The notes under the pieces are model-generated. The model was not told where the DNA came from, did no database searches, and saw nothing but the letters and a program-made list of their open reading frames with translations. Shown piece by piece: positions 33,444 to 42,548 of a stretch of 42,760 bases of DNA. Source of the stretch: Luteitalea sp. (lineage in GTDB: Bacteria > Acidobacteriota > Vicinamibacteria > Vicinamibacterales > CAVVIG01); assembly GCA_009380045.1 (NCBI GenBank), contig WHSN01000013.1, positions 1 through 42,760 on the forward strand, in the 5' to 3' direction. Position 1 is the stretch's first letter; every line of letters starts with the position of its first letter. Made by a program: the position numbers and the translations under genes.

Positions 33444-35873
33444 CTACCCAGGGTCGTAGGCATAGAAGCGGGAGATCTCGCCGATCGTCGCGCGGATAGC
33501 GCGCTGACCGGCCTCGCGATCCTCTCCGTGCACCGGCACCGCTCGTCCGGCGGCGCTCCCGTCCAGCTCGTAGACGTATTCTCGCAGCGAAATCGCGTCG
33601 ATGATGTACAGGCGTCGTGCATCGTCGAGCAGCGCGCCATAGACGCTGCCATAGCTCGAGGCGACCATTGCCGCGCGTTGACGGGCGGCCGGTGCGGCGG
33701 ACGCCGCGTGGAACAGAGGATGGCCGAAGATCTCCGAAGGTCGCGTTGGCGGATGCCCGAGAAGCGCGTACAGGGTCGGCGAAATGTCAGTGGTGAACAC
33801 GGTGGCCGCAGGATCCGCCGAAAAGCGGGACCAAAGCGCGGTGGGGAGGTGCACCAGCAACGGCACCTGGATGATCTCCGGAAAAATCGTATACGCATGG
33901 CCCTGTCGACCTTCTTCGCCGAGCGAGTCCCCGTGATCTGAGGTCAGGATGATGACGCTCTCGTCGTAGAGCCCGCGGGTCTTCAAATCGTCGACGAACT
34001 CGCCGAAGCAGGCATCCATTCGTCCGACACGTGAGGCATACGCGGGATGGAAGCCGCCGTAGTCGTGGTCGTCGATCGGGGTGGATCCTTCCCGTGCGAT
34101 CGTCGAGACGTGGACGTCCTGTGGCAGCGAGTACACGAACGCCGGCCGGCCGGCCGCAGTCAGCCGATCGAGCCGCGCACGTACTTCCTGCAATGTGCGG
34201 CAAAACCGATGGTTCCTCACAGGCACGCCGACGTCGAGCGGCTCGAGCGCGGCGCTCGCCGGCACGATTGTCTCGACGATGTGCTCCATGCTCATCCACC
34301 GAGCGTACTCCTCCGCGGCAAGCAGCTTCGCCAGGGTGTTCATCGGCCCAAACGGTGTCACGTACTGTTTGTGCAGGAGGAGTCCTCCAACCCAGATCGA
34401 TGGCACGGCAAGGCCGGTTGCGCCGTATCGCGTGAAGGCCCTCTCGAAGACCGTACTCTCGCCGGCGAATCGACCGATCGACGGCGTGAAGGAGACGGCG
34501 GGGTTGTAGGGCGACAGGTAATCGCGTCGCAGGCTGTCGACTACGAACAGAAAGACATGCGGCCGATGGGCAGACGGGCCGTGGAGCGCGGCGAACTCGA
34601 CGTTCACCGGATTCACGTGCACGGTGTGTGGAATATTGGTGTTGCGCTGCAGGTACGCGTACAGCCCAGCCTCGGCAGGCGCAGACGGCGTCATGGCATT
34701 GACAATCAGCCGCGACGAAGCGTCTCCGCTCGTCCATGCGGATGTCCCGGAATCGGCTGCCCCCGACACGCCGGTCCACGCGAGCTGCTGGAGGCCCAGC
34801 ACCAGCACGCAGGCCGCGAACGGCGCAAAGGTGCCGACTGCCGGCGACTTCGCCGGACGGAACCGTGAGCCCAGCGCCCGAAACGCAGTCGCCAACGCCA
34901 CGAGCCATGAACAGAGGGCGATCAGCTTCGCGACCGTGAAGTTCCAGTCGGAGGCCGAAATGGCGTTTTCCGCGCCGGCCACGGCGCCCATCGCGAGGAC
35001 CAGCCAGAGTCCCGCCAGCGCCGGTGAGCGGCTGGCCCACAGTGGAACAAGGCCGCTCAGCGCGGTCTCGACCCCGCCTGGCGCCCGCGTGCCGCGTGGC
35101 CCGAGCACGAGTCCGAGTGTCGCCCCGAACGCCCCAGCCATCATCACAGCGGTTGGGCCCGTGGACGAGAGCGATGACAGAACGACTCGATGCATGAACA
35201 GGGCGAGGAGGGCGGCGACGACGGTACGGGCGAGCCACGCCTCGACGACATCGGGTCGTCGACCCACTCGCGCGGCGCCTCGGACCACTGACGTCACCGC
35301 AAAGATCGCGGAGAACACGACGAGGTGCAGCGTGGCGCTGCGCCCGAGCCCGACGAACCAGACGGCGGTCGGGACGGCGCCAGCCCAGAGCGTGAACAGG
35401 GCGTGAGTGACGCTGACGACGAGCGCAGCGGCGGCGCAGGCGAGAAAGTCGGCCATCGCGCCCACCTCTCGTGGTGCCGGCGTACCGTCCATTCCCGGCC
35501 GGCGCAGGTCGAGCAGGGCCAGCCATGCAGGTGGAACGAGCGCAGAGAGTGACACTACCATCGCCAGCTTCGACGGCTCGAGCGCCGAGAGGCCCTTGGT
35601 GGCGAATGTCAGCAGACTGACCGCGGTCCAGCACCCCGCGAACGCGCATACGGCGCGGTCCCGTGCACGAAGCCACGGCGCCAGTCCGGCCGCCGTCATG
35701 CAAAGCGCCGCGAGCGACAGCCACGTGTGCCAGGCGGCGAACGCCGCGACCGCCGGCACGAGTTGTGGCTCGAGGAACTGTTGTGAGGCGAACGGGATGG
35801 CGCTGAGGAGGGCATAGAGCGCTGTCGCGAGCCAGAAGACGGAGACGAGCGCACGAGTGAGCGCGATTCGCAT
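33444..35873 (-). CDS. Membrane alkaline-phosphatase-superfamily enzyme (sulfatase / LtaS-like transferase)
   Basis: The 809-residue protein starts at MRIALTRALVS (ATG at 35873, TGATG overlap with the TPR gene). The N-terminal half carries about nine to ten membrane segments. The C-terminal half is an extracytoplasmic sulfatase-fold domain: metal site VFLFVVDSLRRDYLSP, nucleophile region AFTRYGATGLAVPSIWVGG, metal/active motifs TSDHGDSLGEEG and GHAYTIFPEIIQVPLLVHLP. There is no CxPSR cysteine, so it is more likely a Thr/Ser phosphotransferase of the LtaS/phosphoethanolamine-transferase kind than a true sulfatase. Being last in a polysaccharide operon, it may decorate the polymer or the lipid carrier. 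Confidence 0.82.
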   Translation of the reverse strand: MRIALTRALVSVFWLATALYALLSAIPFASQQFLEPQLVPAVAAFAAWHTWLSLAALCMTAAGLAPWLRARDRAVCAFAGCWTAVSLLTFATKGLSALEPSKLAMVVSLSALVPPAWLALLDLRRPGMDGTPAPREVGAMADFLACAAAALVVSVTHALFTLWAGAVPTAVWFVGLGRSATLHLVVFSAIFAVTSVVRGAARVGRRPDVVEAWLARTVVAALLALFMHRVVLSSLSSTGPTAVMMAGAFGATLGLVLGPRGTRAPGGVETALSGLVPLWASRSPALAGLWLVLAMGAVAGAENAISASDWNFTVAKLIALCSWLVALATAFRALGSRFRPAKSPAVGTFAPFAACVLVLGLQQLAWTGVSGAADSGTSAWTSGDASSRLIVNAMTPSAPAEAGLYAYLQRNTNIPHTVHVNPVNVEFAALHGPSAHRPHVFLFVVDSLRRDYLSPYNPAVSFTPSIGRFAGESTVFERAFTRYGATGLAVPSIWVGGLLLHKQYVTPFGPMNTLAKLLAAEEYARWMSMEHIVETIVPASAALEPLDVGVPVRNHRFCRTLQEVRARLDRLTAAGRPAFVYSLPQDVHVSTIAREGSTPIDDHDYGGFHPAYASRVGRMDACFGEFVDDLKTRGLYDESVIILTSDHGDSLGEEGRQGHAYTIFPEIIQVPLLVHLPTALWSRFSADPAATVFTTDISPTLYALLGHPPTRPSEIFGHPLFHAASAAPAARQRAAMVASSYGSVYGALLDDARRLYIIDAISLREYVYELDGSAAGRAVPVHGEDREAGQRAIRATIGEISRFYAYDPG

Positions 35874-36715
35874 CAACGACCCGATCGCGTACGCTCGAGC
35901 CACACCGCCACCTCTGCGCGGCGCGCTGGCTCCAGCTGAACGGCGCGTTCGAAGTGACGGCGGGCGTCGGCGACGTGCGCTTCGCTGAAGTCGAGGATTC
36001 CGAGCGCGATGTGGATGTCCACGTCGCGTTCCGCGAGACCGACGGCACGCTCCAGGTGCCGGCGCGCATCGTCCAGCCGACCCAGACGTTGGGCGCTGAT
36101 GCCGGCGACGAGCAGAGCGTCAGTGTGGTTGGGATACAACTCGAGCACCGCAGCCGCGGAATGCCCTGCCTCTTCGACCCGCCCGGCCCTCAGGTCGAGC
36201 CGGGCGAGGCCGAGCCGACTATCGTTATGGTTGCGATCGATGCCGATCGCTTGACGGTAAGCGGCCTCGGCCAAGTCCGTGCGTCCGGCTCGCTCGCGAG
36301 CACGGCCCAGGTAGAAGAGCATGTCGGTGTTGTTCGGTTCGAACGCGGAACACCGCTCGAACGCCGCGAGGGACTTGTCCGAGTGACCGGCGGCGCGGAC
36401 GTAGGCGTCTGGGAGCGCCGGACAAGCGTCAACAGGAGTCGGCGAGATGGCCACGACGCGTTCCCACGCCGCTGCCTCGTCCGCAGGCCGACTGAGGTGC
36501 TGGTAGATCGACGCCAGCCATTCCGCGTAGACCTGCTGATTCGGGAACGCCCTGGTCAGCTCGATTGTCGGCTGCAGCGCGTCCTCATATCGAGCGGCGT
36601 CGAAGGCTTCCCGGCTGGCAACGAGCCATCGCTCGGCAGCCACGCCGCTGGTGTCCGCACGGTCGGTCCCCCCACCCGGTCGCAGCACCGAGGCGTACAG
36701 GAGCAGGACGAGCAT
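35873..36715 (-). CDS. TPR-repeat protein of the polysaccharide operon
   Basis: The product is about 280 residues from the ATG at 36715 (MLVLLLYASVLRPGGG). The short hydrophobic N-terminus could be a signal or anchor; the start is uncertain because no strong ribosome site is visible. At least five TPR-like units follow (..YAEWLASIYQHLSRPADEAAAW.., ..MLFYLGRARERAGRTDLAEAAYRQA.., ..ALLVAGISAQRLGRLDDARRHLERA.., ..HIALGILDFSEAHVADARRHFERA..). TPR scaffolds commonly link synthase and outer-membrane exporter in exopolysaccharide systems. It is coupled to the downstream enzyme gene (TGATG). Confidence 0.78.
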   Translation of the reverse strand: MLVLLLYASVLRPGGGTDRADTSGVAAERWLVASREAFDAARYEDALQPTIELTRAFPNQQVYAEWLASIYQHLSRPADEAAAWERVVAISPTPVDACPALPDAYVRAAGHSDKSLAAFERCSAFEPNNTDMLFYLGRARERAGRTDLAEAAYRQAIGIDRNHNDSRLGLARLDLRAGRVEEAGHSAAAVLELYPNHTDALLVAGISAQRLGRLDDARRHLERAVGLAERDVDIHIALGILDFSEAHVADARRHFERAVQLEPARRAEVAVWLERTRSGR

Positions 36716-36744
36716 GCCGCCACTCAAGCGGCTCGTGGACTGGT

Positions 36745-37872
36745 TCAGAACAGCACCAGGAATCCGCCGCCAAGCGACGTCTGCCACAGGCCGTTCACGC
36801 TCTGCCGTTCTTGGCGGCTGGTGCCAACCGTTACGAACACGCGAAAACGGGGGGCGAGCTGTTGATCGATCTCTGCGCGCACAGTATCGGAGTCGAGCGT
36901 CGTCAGGTCGGCGACGTTCCGGATCTCCTCGCGGCTGAATCCGTGGCTGTAGGTGAGACCGACGTAGCTGACACCATCGCCCCGGACGTACCGCCTGAAT
37001 CCCCCGTGGTACGACGTCGAATCCACCCGCCCCTCGCCGGGAACGTGAAACGCCTTGCCGGTGAACATCCAATTCCCGACGTACGAGCTGACCGTACCGA
37101 CGTAGATGTTCGTCGCGGCGTCGAAGCCGAGTCGTCGAAAGCCTCCAGACACCTCGAATCCGGCGCCGAGCGTCTGATACAGGTCGAACGCAACGCGGTA
37201 CGACGGATAGAGCGTCGAGTCCGTGCCCGCCCCGCCGCCGATGAATGCGTATGTCCCCTGGCGAAGCCGCGGGTAGAACTCCACCTCGACCAATCGATCC
37301 TCGAGGCCGAACCGTCTGGCGTCGCTGGCGCGGAGAATGACGGAGCCTCGGGGAGTCAGTCTCGTAAGCGAGGCCGCGAGCTCGTGCCAAGAGCCCCGGT
37401 TGTCGCTGAACGAGTCGTTCGTGTAGCTGAATCCCGCCCACCATGGTCGGCTTGCCGCATCCAGCCGATCCCGAACGTCTCGGGCCAGGCGGTTCCCCGG
37501 GTCTTGCGAGAGGATGGTGTCGGCGGTGTCGCGCGCCTCGCTCGTGTCACCCGACCACCACGCAACGTTCATCAACGCCACGCGCGCGTCGGTGTAGGCC
37601 GGCGCCTGAGCGAGCACCCGTCGAAGCTCGCGCCGGGCATCCTCGTAACGCCCTTCCCACGACAGGATCAGACCATACACGAGCCGGGCATCCACGTCCC
37701 GGGGTGTTTCCGCCAGATGGGACTCGAGCGTGGCGAGCGCTTCCGGCCGTCGTCCGGCCGTTGCGGCGTCCCGCGCGGATGCAACGACGTCGGGGACCTG
37801 GGCCGCCGCCATCGTTGCGGGCAGCAGCGTCAGACAGAGACTGAGGAGAACGAGCCGCGGGCGAGGTGCCAC
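36745..37872 (-). CDS. YaiO-family outer-membrane beta-barrel protein with TPR
   Basis: The 375-residue protein starts at a GTG (37872) giving MAPRPRLVLLSLCLTLLPAT, followed by MAAAQ: a clear signal peptide. Frames running further upstream overlap the glycosyltransferase gene and are rejected. TPR-like repeats span about 25-130 (..ALATLESHLAETPRDVDARL.., ..RRELRRVLAQAPAYTDARVAL..). An aromatic-rich beta-barrel follows (WWAGFSYTNDSFSDNRGSW.., ..YPRLRQGTYAFIGGG..) and ends in Phe (LGGGFLVLF), the usual outer-membrane sorting signal. It is the probable exit pore for the polymer made by the adjacent glycosyltransferase. Confidence 0.85.
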   Translation of the reverse strand: MAPRPRLVLLSLCLTLLPATMAAAQVPDVVASARDAATAGRRPEALATLESHLAETPRDVDARLVYGLILSWEGRYEDARRELRRVLAQAPAYTDARVALMNVAWWSGDTSEARDTADTILSQDPGNRLARDVRDRLDAASRPWWAGFSYTNDSFSDNRGSWHELAASLTRLTPRGSVILRASDARRFGLEDRLVEVEFYPRLRQGTYAFIGGGAGTDSTLYPSYRVAFDLYQTLGAGFEVSGGFRRLGFDAATNIYVGTVSSYVGNWMFTGKAFHVPGEGRVDSTSYHGGFRRYVRGDGVSYVGLTYSHGFSREEIRNVADLTTLDSDTVRAEIDQQLAPRFRVFVTVGTSRQERQSVNGLWQTSLGGGFLVLF

Positions 37873-37937
37873 GATCGATCTATCGGCGGCCGGAGCGCGC
37901 GGCTCCAGACCACGGGATGCGCCGACAGTCGGCCTGG

Positions 37938-39371
37938 TCAATGCGGCGTGGAGGACGTCCCGGCCGGCGTGAATCCGCGTCTCGTCATCGTTCCCCACTC
38001 GGCGCGTCCGCGCATGAAGTCGAGTACGCCGCGCAGGCGCCACCACAGGGTCAGCTGCCGGTATCCGAAGTTTTCGATCACGCCATAGGTCGCCAGGCGA
38101 AGAAGGTCGAGGAGGCGTGGATATCTCCGGAATGAGATCTCTTCCAGGATCACCGCCGCCAGCGAGATGAGCGCGCCATATGCGACGGCGGCCAGGAACA
38201 ACAGCTCTGCAAACGTCCAGTCCAGCCATCCAAGCGCGAGCGCGGCTATGGTGACGAGATACCCGGCGGCTTCGACGATCGGCGCGAGCGCCTCGAAGAT
38301 CAGGTAGTACGGGATCGCACACATCCCGATCGCGCCATAGCGCGGGTTGAGCAGCATGTGCCGATGGCGGCTTAGAGTCTGAAGCGTCCCGCGCTGCCAG
38401 CGGTTGCGCTGGCGCGCCAGCGTGTCCAGCCGTTCCGGCACCTCGGTCCAGCACACCGGGTCGGGTCGGAACACGATGCGGTACTTCTCGCCGCGCTCGC
38501 GGAACAGCCGGTGCATCCGGACGATGACTTCCATGTCCTCGCCAACGGTGTCGGTGCTGAAGCCGCCGACCGCGATCAGCGCATCGCGCCGGAACAGCCC
38601 GAACGCGCCGGAGATGACCAGCAGTCCGCCCAACACCGACTGTGCGACCCTGCCCGCGAGAAATGCCCGAAGGTACTCGGTGACCTGGAAGCACGCCAGT
38701 GAGCTCGTGGGCAGGCCGACGCCGACGACTCGCCCGTCCTGGATGCGGCACCCGTTCGCGATGCGGACGATCCCCCCGGCGGCGATCGTGGTCGGATCCT
38801 CGATGAACGGCAGTACCGCGCGGGTCAGGGCGTGTTCCTCGAGCAGCGAGTCGGCGTCGATGACGCAGACCAGCGGGTGCTTCGCCGCGTTGACCCCGGC
38901 GTTGATGGCGTCCGCTTTTCCGCCGTTCGCCTTGTCGACCACCACGAGCTCGCGGTGGGTGAGCGAGCGGTAGATGCCCCGGACGACCTCGGTTCCGAGA
39001 ATTCTGGGATGGCGAACCTCCGCGCGCACCAGGTCGAAGTCTGTGACGATGGTGCGCAGTGTGGCGTCGGTCGAGCCATCGTTCACCACCACCACTTCGT
39101 ACTCGGGATAGTTCAAGAGCAGCAGCGACCGGAGGCTCTGACCGATCGTGGCCTCTTCGTTGTACGCCGGGACGATCAGGGAGATCGCCGGCGTCGCCGG
39201 TGAACGGACGACGACGTCGAGATCCCGCGCGGTCCAGCGACGCCGGTGCTGCCTGAGCTCGAAGAAGGCAATGATCGTGAACAGGAGATACAGCGAATTG
39301 AGCGTCAGGAAGTAGACCAGGAGCATTCCTTCGAACGTGAGGACGAGCGCCAGCAATACGGCGTAGAACAC
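37938..39371 (-). CDS. Processive family 2 glycosyltransferase (PgaC/YaiP-like)
   Basis: The product has 477 residues if it starts at the GTG at 39371 (MFYAVLLALVLTFEG), with TTGGAG about nine bases upstream; an ATG at 39407 is possible. Two N-terminal membrane segments precede a GT-A domain: LIVPAYNEEATIG, VVVNDGSTDAT, VIDADSLL (DxD metal site), TVGEDMEV and QRNRWQRG (QxxRW, the mark of processive synthases). C-terminal membrane segments follow (..GMCAIPYYLIFEALAPIVEA.., ..LLFLAAVAYGALISLAAVIL..). It should make and extrude a beta-linked polymer; the sugar cannot be told from sequence. The HEAT-repeat gene ends 2 bp upstream. Confidence 0.88.
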   Translation of the reverse strand: MFYAVLLALVLTFEGMLLVYFLTLNSLYLLFTIIAFFELRQHRRRWTARDLDVVVRSPATPAISLIVPAYNEEATIGQSLRSLLLLNYPEYEVVVVNDGSTDATLRTIVTDFDLVRAEVRHPRILGTEVVRGIYRSLTHRELVVVDKANGGKADAINAGVNAAKHPLVCVIDADSLLEEHALTRAVLPFIEDPTTIAAGGIVRIANGCRIQDGRVVGVGLPTSSLACFQVTEYLRAFLAGRVAQSVLGGLLVISGAFGLFRRDALIAVGGFSTDTVGEDMEVIVRMHRLFRERGEKYRIVFRPDPVCWTEVPERLDTLARQRNRWQRGTLQTLSRHRHMLLNPRYGAIGMCAIPYYLIFEALAPIVEAAGYLVTIAALALGWLDWTFAELLFLAAVAYGALISLAAVILEEISFRRYPRLLDLLRLATYGVIENFGYRQLTLWWRLRGVLDFMRGRAEWGTMTRRGFTPAGTSSTPH

Positions 39372-39373
39372 GA

Positions 39374-40444
39374 CTAGGCTCCAACCTTCAGGAACTCGAG
39401 CTCCCACAACATCTGGCGGGCGAGATCGGCGCCCTGGCCGGTCGCCCCGGCCCGCGTCTCGAGGGCAGCCGCGCCTGGACGCCCGAGACGCCGCAGCCCG
39501 GTGGCGCTATGTGCCGCCACCAGCCACTCGTCATCGAGGTGCGCAGCCAGGTACGGGACGGCTGTCTGCCTGCCGCTGCGCCCCAGGGCACGAGCGGCCA
39601 TGCCGCGCACAGCGGGATCGGTGTCGTCAAGGCCCCGGAGGGCGTAGAAGAAGCATCGATCGTCGAGGCCGATGGAGCCGATCGCCCGAAGGGCGGCGGC
39701 CCGAACCGCTGGATCGGCCGCGTCGCTCCACTCGAGCACGCCATCGATCGCCGCAGTCCCGCCGACGGTGCCCAGGATGTCCAACGTCATGGCGGTATCG
39801 GACGGCTGTTCCCGGGCGTGGGTCAACAGCATCGGCGTCATCGGCGGCCCCAGCGCCCGGATCGCCTCCACGACTCGCGCCCGCTGGTGTCGCGATTCGT
39901 CACGCAGCCGTGTCAGCAGGGCGAGGCCGCACCAAGGATCGCCAATGCGCCCGAGCGCGTCGACGGCAGCCGCCCGCACTTCCTCGTGCGCATCGTCGAG
40001 CGCGCGAAGCAGCCGGTCGCCGCACGACTGTGCTCGAACGAGCCCCAGTGCCCGTACGGCCTCGGCGCGAGCCCACCACCGGCGATCGTCGAGGGACGTG
40101 GTCCAGCGATCGATGAGCCCGAGGGCCCCGGCGGCATCGTGCAGGCGCGCTACGACGTTACCCGTCGTCAGCCGGAGCGCCGCCAGGATCAGATCGGCGA
40201 GAATGCCGCGATGTCGTCGCGAGGATTCGACCAGGTGTCGCATCGCGTCCGGTTCCGGCGTCGGTGGCAGGAGTGCGTCGACGAGCGGCCGATAGCGTGC
40301 CAGGAGGCGCTGGCGCCGGAGGAATCGCAGCTCGTCGATGGCGCGCCAAAGCACGAGGCCGAAAAGCGTGACGAGGAGCGTGCCGGCCAGAACGGCCAGC
40401 ACCACGGCGACGATGTCACGCGAGCGTTCGAGTAACGATGTCAC
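39374..40444 (-). CDS. Membrane-anchored HEAT-repeat protein
   Basis: The 356-residue protein starts at a GTG (40444, MTSLLERSRD) with GAGG eight bases upstream. One N-terminal membrane helix (IVAVVLAVLAGTLLVTLFGLVLW) is followed by a cytoplasmic array of HEAT repeats: ..ARAEAVRALGLVRA.., ..VRAAAVDALGRIGDP.., ..VRAAALRAIGSIGLDD.., ..VRGMAARALGRSGRQ... HEAT arrays bind proteins, so this is probably the scaffold or regulator of the glycosyltransferase encoded 2 bp downstream. Confidence 0.85.
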   Translation of the reverse strand: MTSLLERSRDIVAVVLAVLAGTLLVTLFGLVLWRAIDELRFLRRQRLLARYRPLVDALLPPTPEPDAMRHLVESSRRHRGILADLILAALRLTTGNVVARLHDAAGALGLIDRWTTSLDDRRWWARAEAVRALGLVRAQSCGDRLLRALDDAHEEVRAAAVDALGRIGDPWCGLALLTRLRDESRHQRARVVEAIRALGPPMTPMLLTHAREQPSDTAMTLDILGTVGGTAAIDGVLEWSDAADPAVRAAALRAIGSIGLDDRCFFYALRGLDDTDPAVRGMAARALGRSGRQTAVPYLAAHLDDEWLVAAHSATGLRRLGRPGAAALETRAGATGQGADLARQMLWELEFLKVGA

Positions 40445-40496
40445 GCGAGCGCCTCGATGCTGAACCTTCCGCGCGGGCGTCGATCGGTTGATCCGA

Positions 40497-42089
40497 TCAC
40501 CTGACGAGACGCGCGATTCTGGCAAGCAGTTCCTGCGGGTTGAACGGCTTGACCATGAAGTCATCCGCACCGAGACCGAACGCCCGGATGACGTCCTCCT
40601 CGCGGCCCCGGGCGGAGAGCACGATGACGCGCGGGCGCGACTCGCCCATATCGCGGAGGCCGGCCAGCACGTCGAATCCCGTCAGCCGCGGCATCATCAG
40701 ATCGAGGACCAAGACGTCGGGGCGCTGAGCCCGAACTTCTTCGAGGGTTCGGCTGCCGTCGAAGGTCAGGACCCGGCGGTAGCCTGCCGACGCGAGGTGA
40801 GCGTCCACGATGCGAACGACGTTCGGGTCGTCGTCGGCAACGACCACCAGGGCCGCGACGCTCGGGGTTGGCGATTCCTCGCGCGGTAGGTCTTGATGCA
40901 GCGCCGCCGCCAGGTCTTCGTAGCGGGCGACGGCGAGGGCCGCGTCCGCATCCTCCAGCAGTTGCTCGAGTGTGCGGCCGCCGGCCTCCGGCGAGGCGGC
41001 AATGCCGGCAAAAACGCCCATGATTCCATTCGCGCGGATCTTCTCGACGAGTGACGCGAGACGGTCCCGCGCCGCAGGCCCTCCCGTATCCGGCAAGAGC
41101 ACGATCACATGGGTCCGGTCGTACTGCGCGCACAGATCGCGGCGACGGATCTCGTCCCTCGTGAACGCCGCGACATCGGAAGCCGCATCGGCCGGGGTGC
41201 GGATCAATGCCAGGGCGTTCCGCTCACGGCGGAGCTGCGGGACGGCCCGATCGCAGAACGCCTCGTACGTCAGGACCCCGAAGGCCGCAGAATCGTCGCC
41301 GCGCCGCCCGCGTTTGCTCAAGAGTTGCAGTCGCAGCGCGAGCTCGCGCCCATCGAGCGGCTTGGTCAGGAAATCGTCGCCGCCGAACGAGAGGCCCTCC
41401 AGGCGATCATCGAGGTTCCCGTGAGCGCTCAAGAAGGCGACTGGAATTCCAGCGAGCGCGCGATCCGCTTTCAGCAGGCGGCACACGGCGTAGCCGTTGA
41501 TCCCCGGCAGTTCCACGTCCAGCAGAATCACGTCCGGGCGTGTCTGCCGCGCCGCTGGTAACACCTCCTCGCCAAGGGCGACCATCACCGGCACGTGTCC
41601 CGCCTTGCGGAGCTGCGCCGCGATTACCGCGCGCTGCGTCGGTTCGTCTTCGACGACCAGCACCGTCAGCGAGGCGCCCAGAATCTGGGGCTCCGCCCAC
41701 ACGGGTGCCGGTTCGGCCGCATCCTCCGCAAAAGCGCTTTGCAGCGCGGCAATGCCGTCGTGGAGCTCGGCCCGGCTCACCGCCGACGTCCTGAGTGTCT
41801 CTTCGAGCTCCGCTGCTCTCGCGCTGACGCGCGAGAAGCCGATCGTGCCACCCAGGCCTGCCATGCGGTGGAGCAGCTCGATGGCGTGCGCGGATGACGA
41901 CGGGCTGTTCTCGGTCTGGGCGGGTGGCTCGGCGATCGCGGCGCACTGGCTGGCGAACGTCCGCATGAATTGCCCGCGGGCCTCGCGGAGAGCTTCGTTG
42001 CCCAGGTCGGCAGCACCGGCCGAAGGCGCCAATGGACGCACGCGTTCAATTTTCTGTTCGTCGATCACGGTTTCTCGCAACGATTGCAC
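40497..42089 (-). CDS. Hpt - REC - degenerate GGDEF - REC response regulator
   Basis: The 530-residue protein starts at a GTG (42089) with GGAGA upstream; a second GTG at 42068 is possible. Domains in order: Hpt-like helices with a candidate phospho-His75 (LLHRMAGLGG); receiver 1 (about 143-255; VVEDEP acidic pair, Asp191 in LLDVELPG, Lys243); a GGDEF-like fold (about 265-395) whose signature is replaced by YDRTH in CAQYDRTHVIVLLP, so it is not a cyclase; receiver 2 (about 414-528; DDDPN, Asp463 in LDLMMP, Lys514). It is the first gene of the polysaccharide operon and probably controls the synthase by phosphorelay and protein contact, since it lacks a DNA-binding domain. Confidence 0.88.
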   Translation of the reverse strand: MQSLRETVIDEQKIERVRPLAPSAGAADLGNEALREARGQFMRTFASQCAAIAEPPAQTENSPSSSAHAIELLHRMAGLGGTIGFSRVSARAAELEETLRTSAVSRAELHDGIAALQSAFAEDAAEPAPVWAEPQILGASLTVLVVEDEPTQRAVIAAQLRKAGHVPVMVALGEEVLPAARQTRPDVILLDVELPGINGYAVCRLLKADRALAGIPVAFLSAHGNLDDRLEGLSFGGDDFLTKPLDGRELALRLQLLSKRGRRGDDSAAFGVLTYEAFCDRAVPQLRRERNALALIRTPADAASDVAAFTRDEIRRRDLCAQYDRTHVIVLLPDTGGPAARDRLASLVEKIRANGIMGVFAGIAASPEAGGRTLEQLLEDADAALAVARYEDLAAALHQDLPREESPTPSVAALVVVADDDPNVVRIVDAHLASAGYRRVLTFDGSRTLEEVRAQRPDVLVLDLMMPRLTGFDVLAGLRDMGESRPRVIVLSARGREEDVIRAFGLGADDFMVKPFNPQELLARIARLVR

Positions 42090-42415
42090 ATGCCATCTCC
42101 GTGGCGTTGATGCCGGGCGGTTCAGACACGGGCTCATTTGTGGCGACTGGGGCCGTATATCGCGACCCGTTTCTCTGCTCCGACCTTGGACACACCCGCG
42201 AGCTCCTGTCACTCCCACTCCGGTCGCCGCGTGCGGTGCAGAAGTAGTTATCGTCCATCCAGCTCATGGGCAGGTTCTGATCCACCAAGAACCTTATCGT
42301 CCCTTGAGCGGCAACTCTTCATGGGAGACCGACGAGCACGCGCTACCGGCGCTGGGCCGAGGTGTGGATCTGAGCTGTGTGAGGCTGTGAACGTGTTGAG
42401 AAGGTGGGGCTTGCG
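42090..42415. other. 326-bp gap before tRNA-Val, nothing recognised
   Basis: This gap must include the promoter of the polysaccharide operon, but I see no good -35/-10 or -24/-12 pair, no terminator and no gene. Confidence 0.4.
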
Positions 42416-42492
42416 TGGTGGGCGCTGCAGGACTCGAACCTGCGACCTCGTGCGTGTGAAGCACGCGCTCTAACCAACTGAGCTAAGCGCCC
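42416..42492 (-). tRNA. tRNA-Val (anticodon CAC)
   Basis: Read on the minus strand: acceptor GGGCGCT pairs with AGCGCCC, discriminator A and encoded CCA. The D-arm is AGCTCAGTTGGTTAGAGC. The anticodon stem is CGTGC-TTCACAC-GCACG, giving anticodon CAC after U33. The T-arm is GCAGG-TTCGAGT-CCTGC. All stems pair, so it is an intact gene of 77 bases with CCA. It reads the valine codon GUG. Confidence 0.95.
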
Positions 42493-42548
42493 GCGAGAGG
42501 AGCCCCAAAGTGTACCGCAAGCGAAAGAGGCGGTGCAACGCTCGGCGG

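Noticed and set aside
36745-39384. An 879-codon minus-strand frame covering both the YaiO gene and the glycosyltransferase region
   Set aside because: Only the last ~375 codons are protein-like. The upstream part is a wrong-frame reading of the GT2 gene, and a GTG with signal peptide at 37872 is the natural start.
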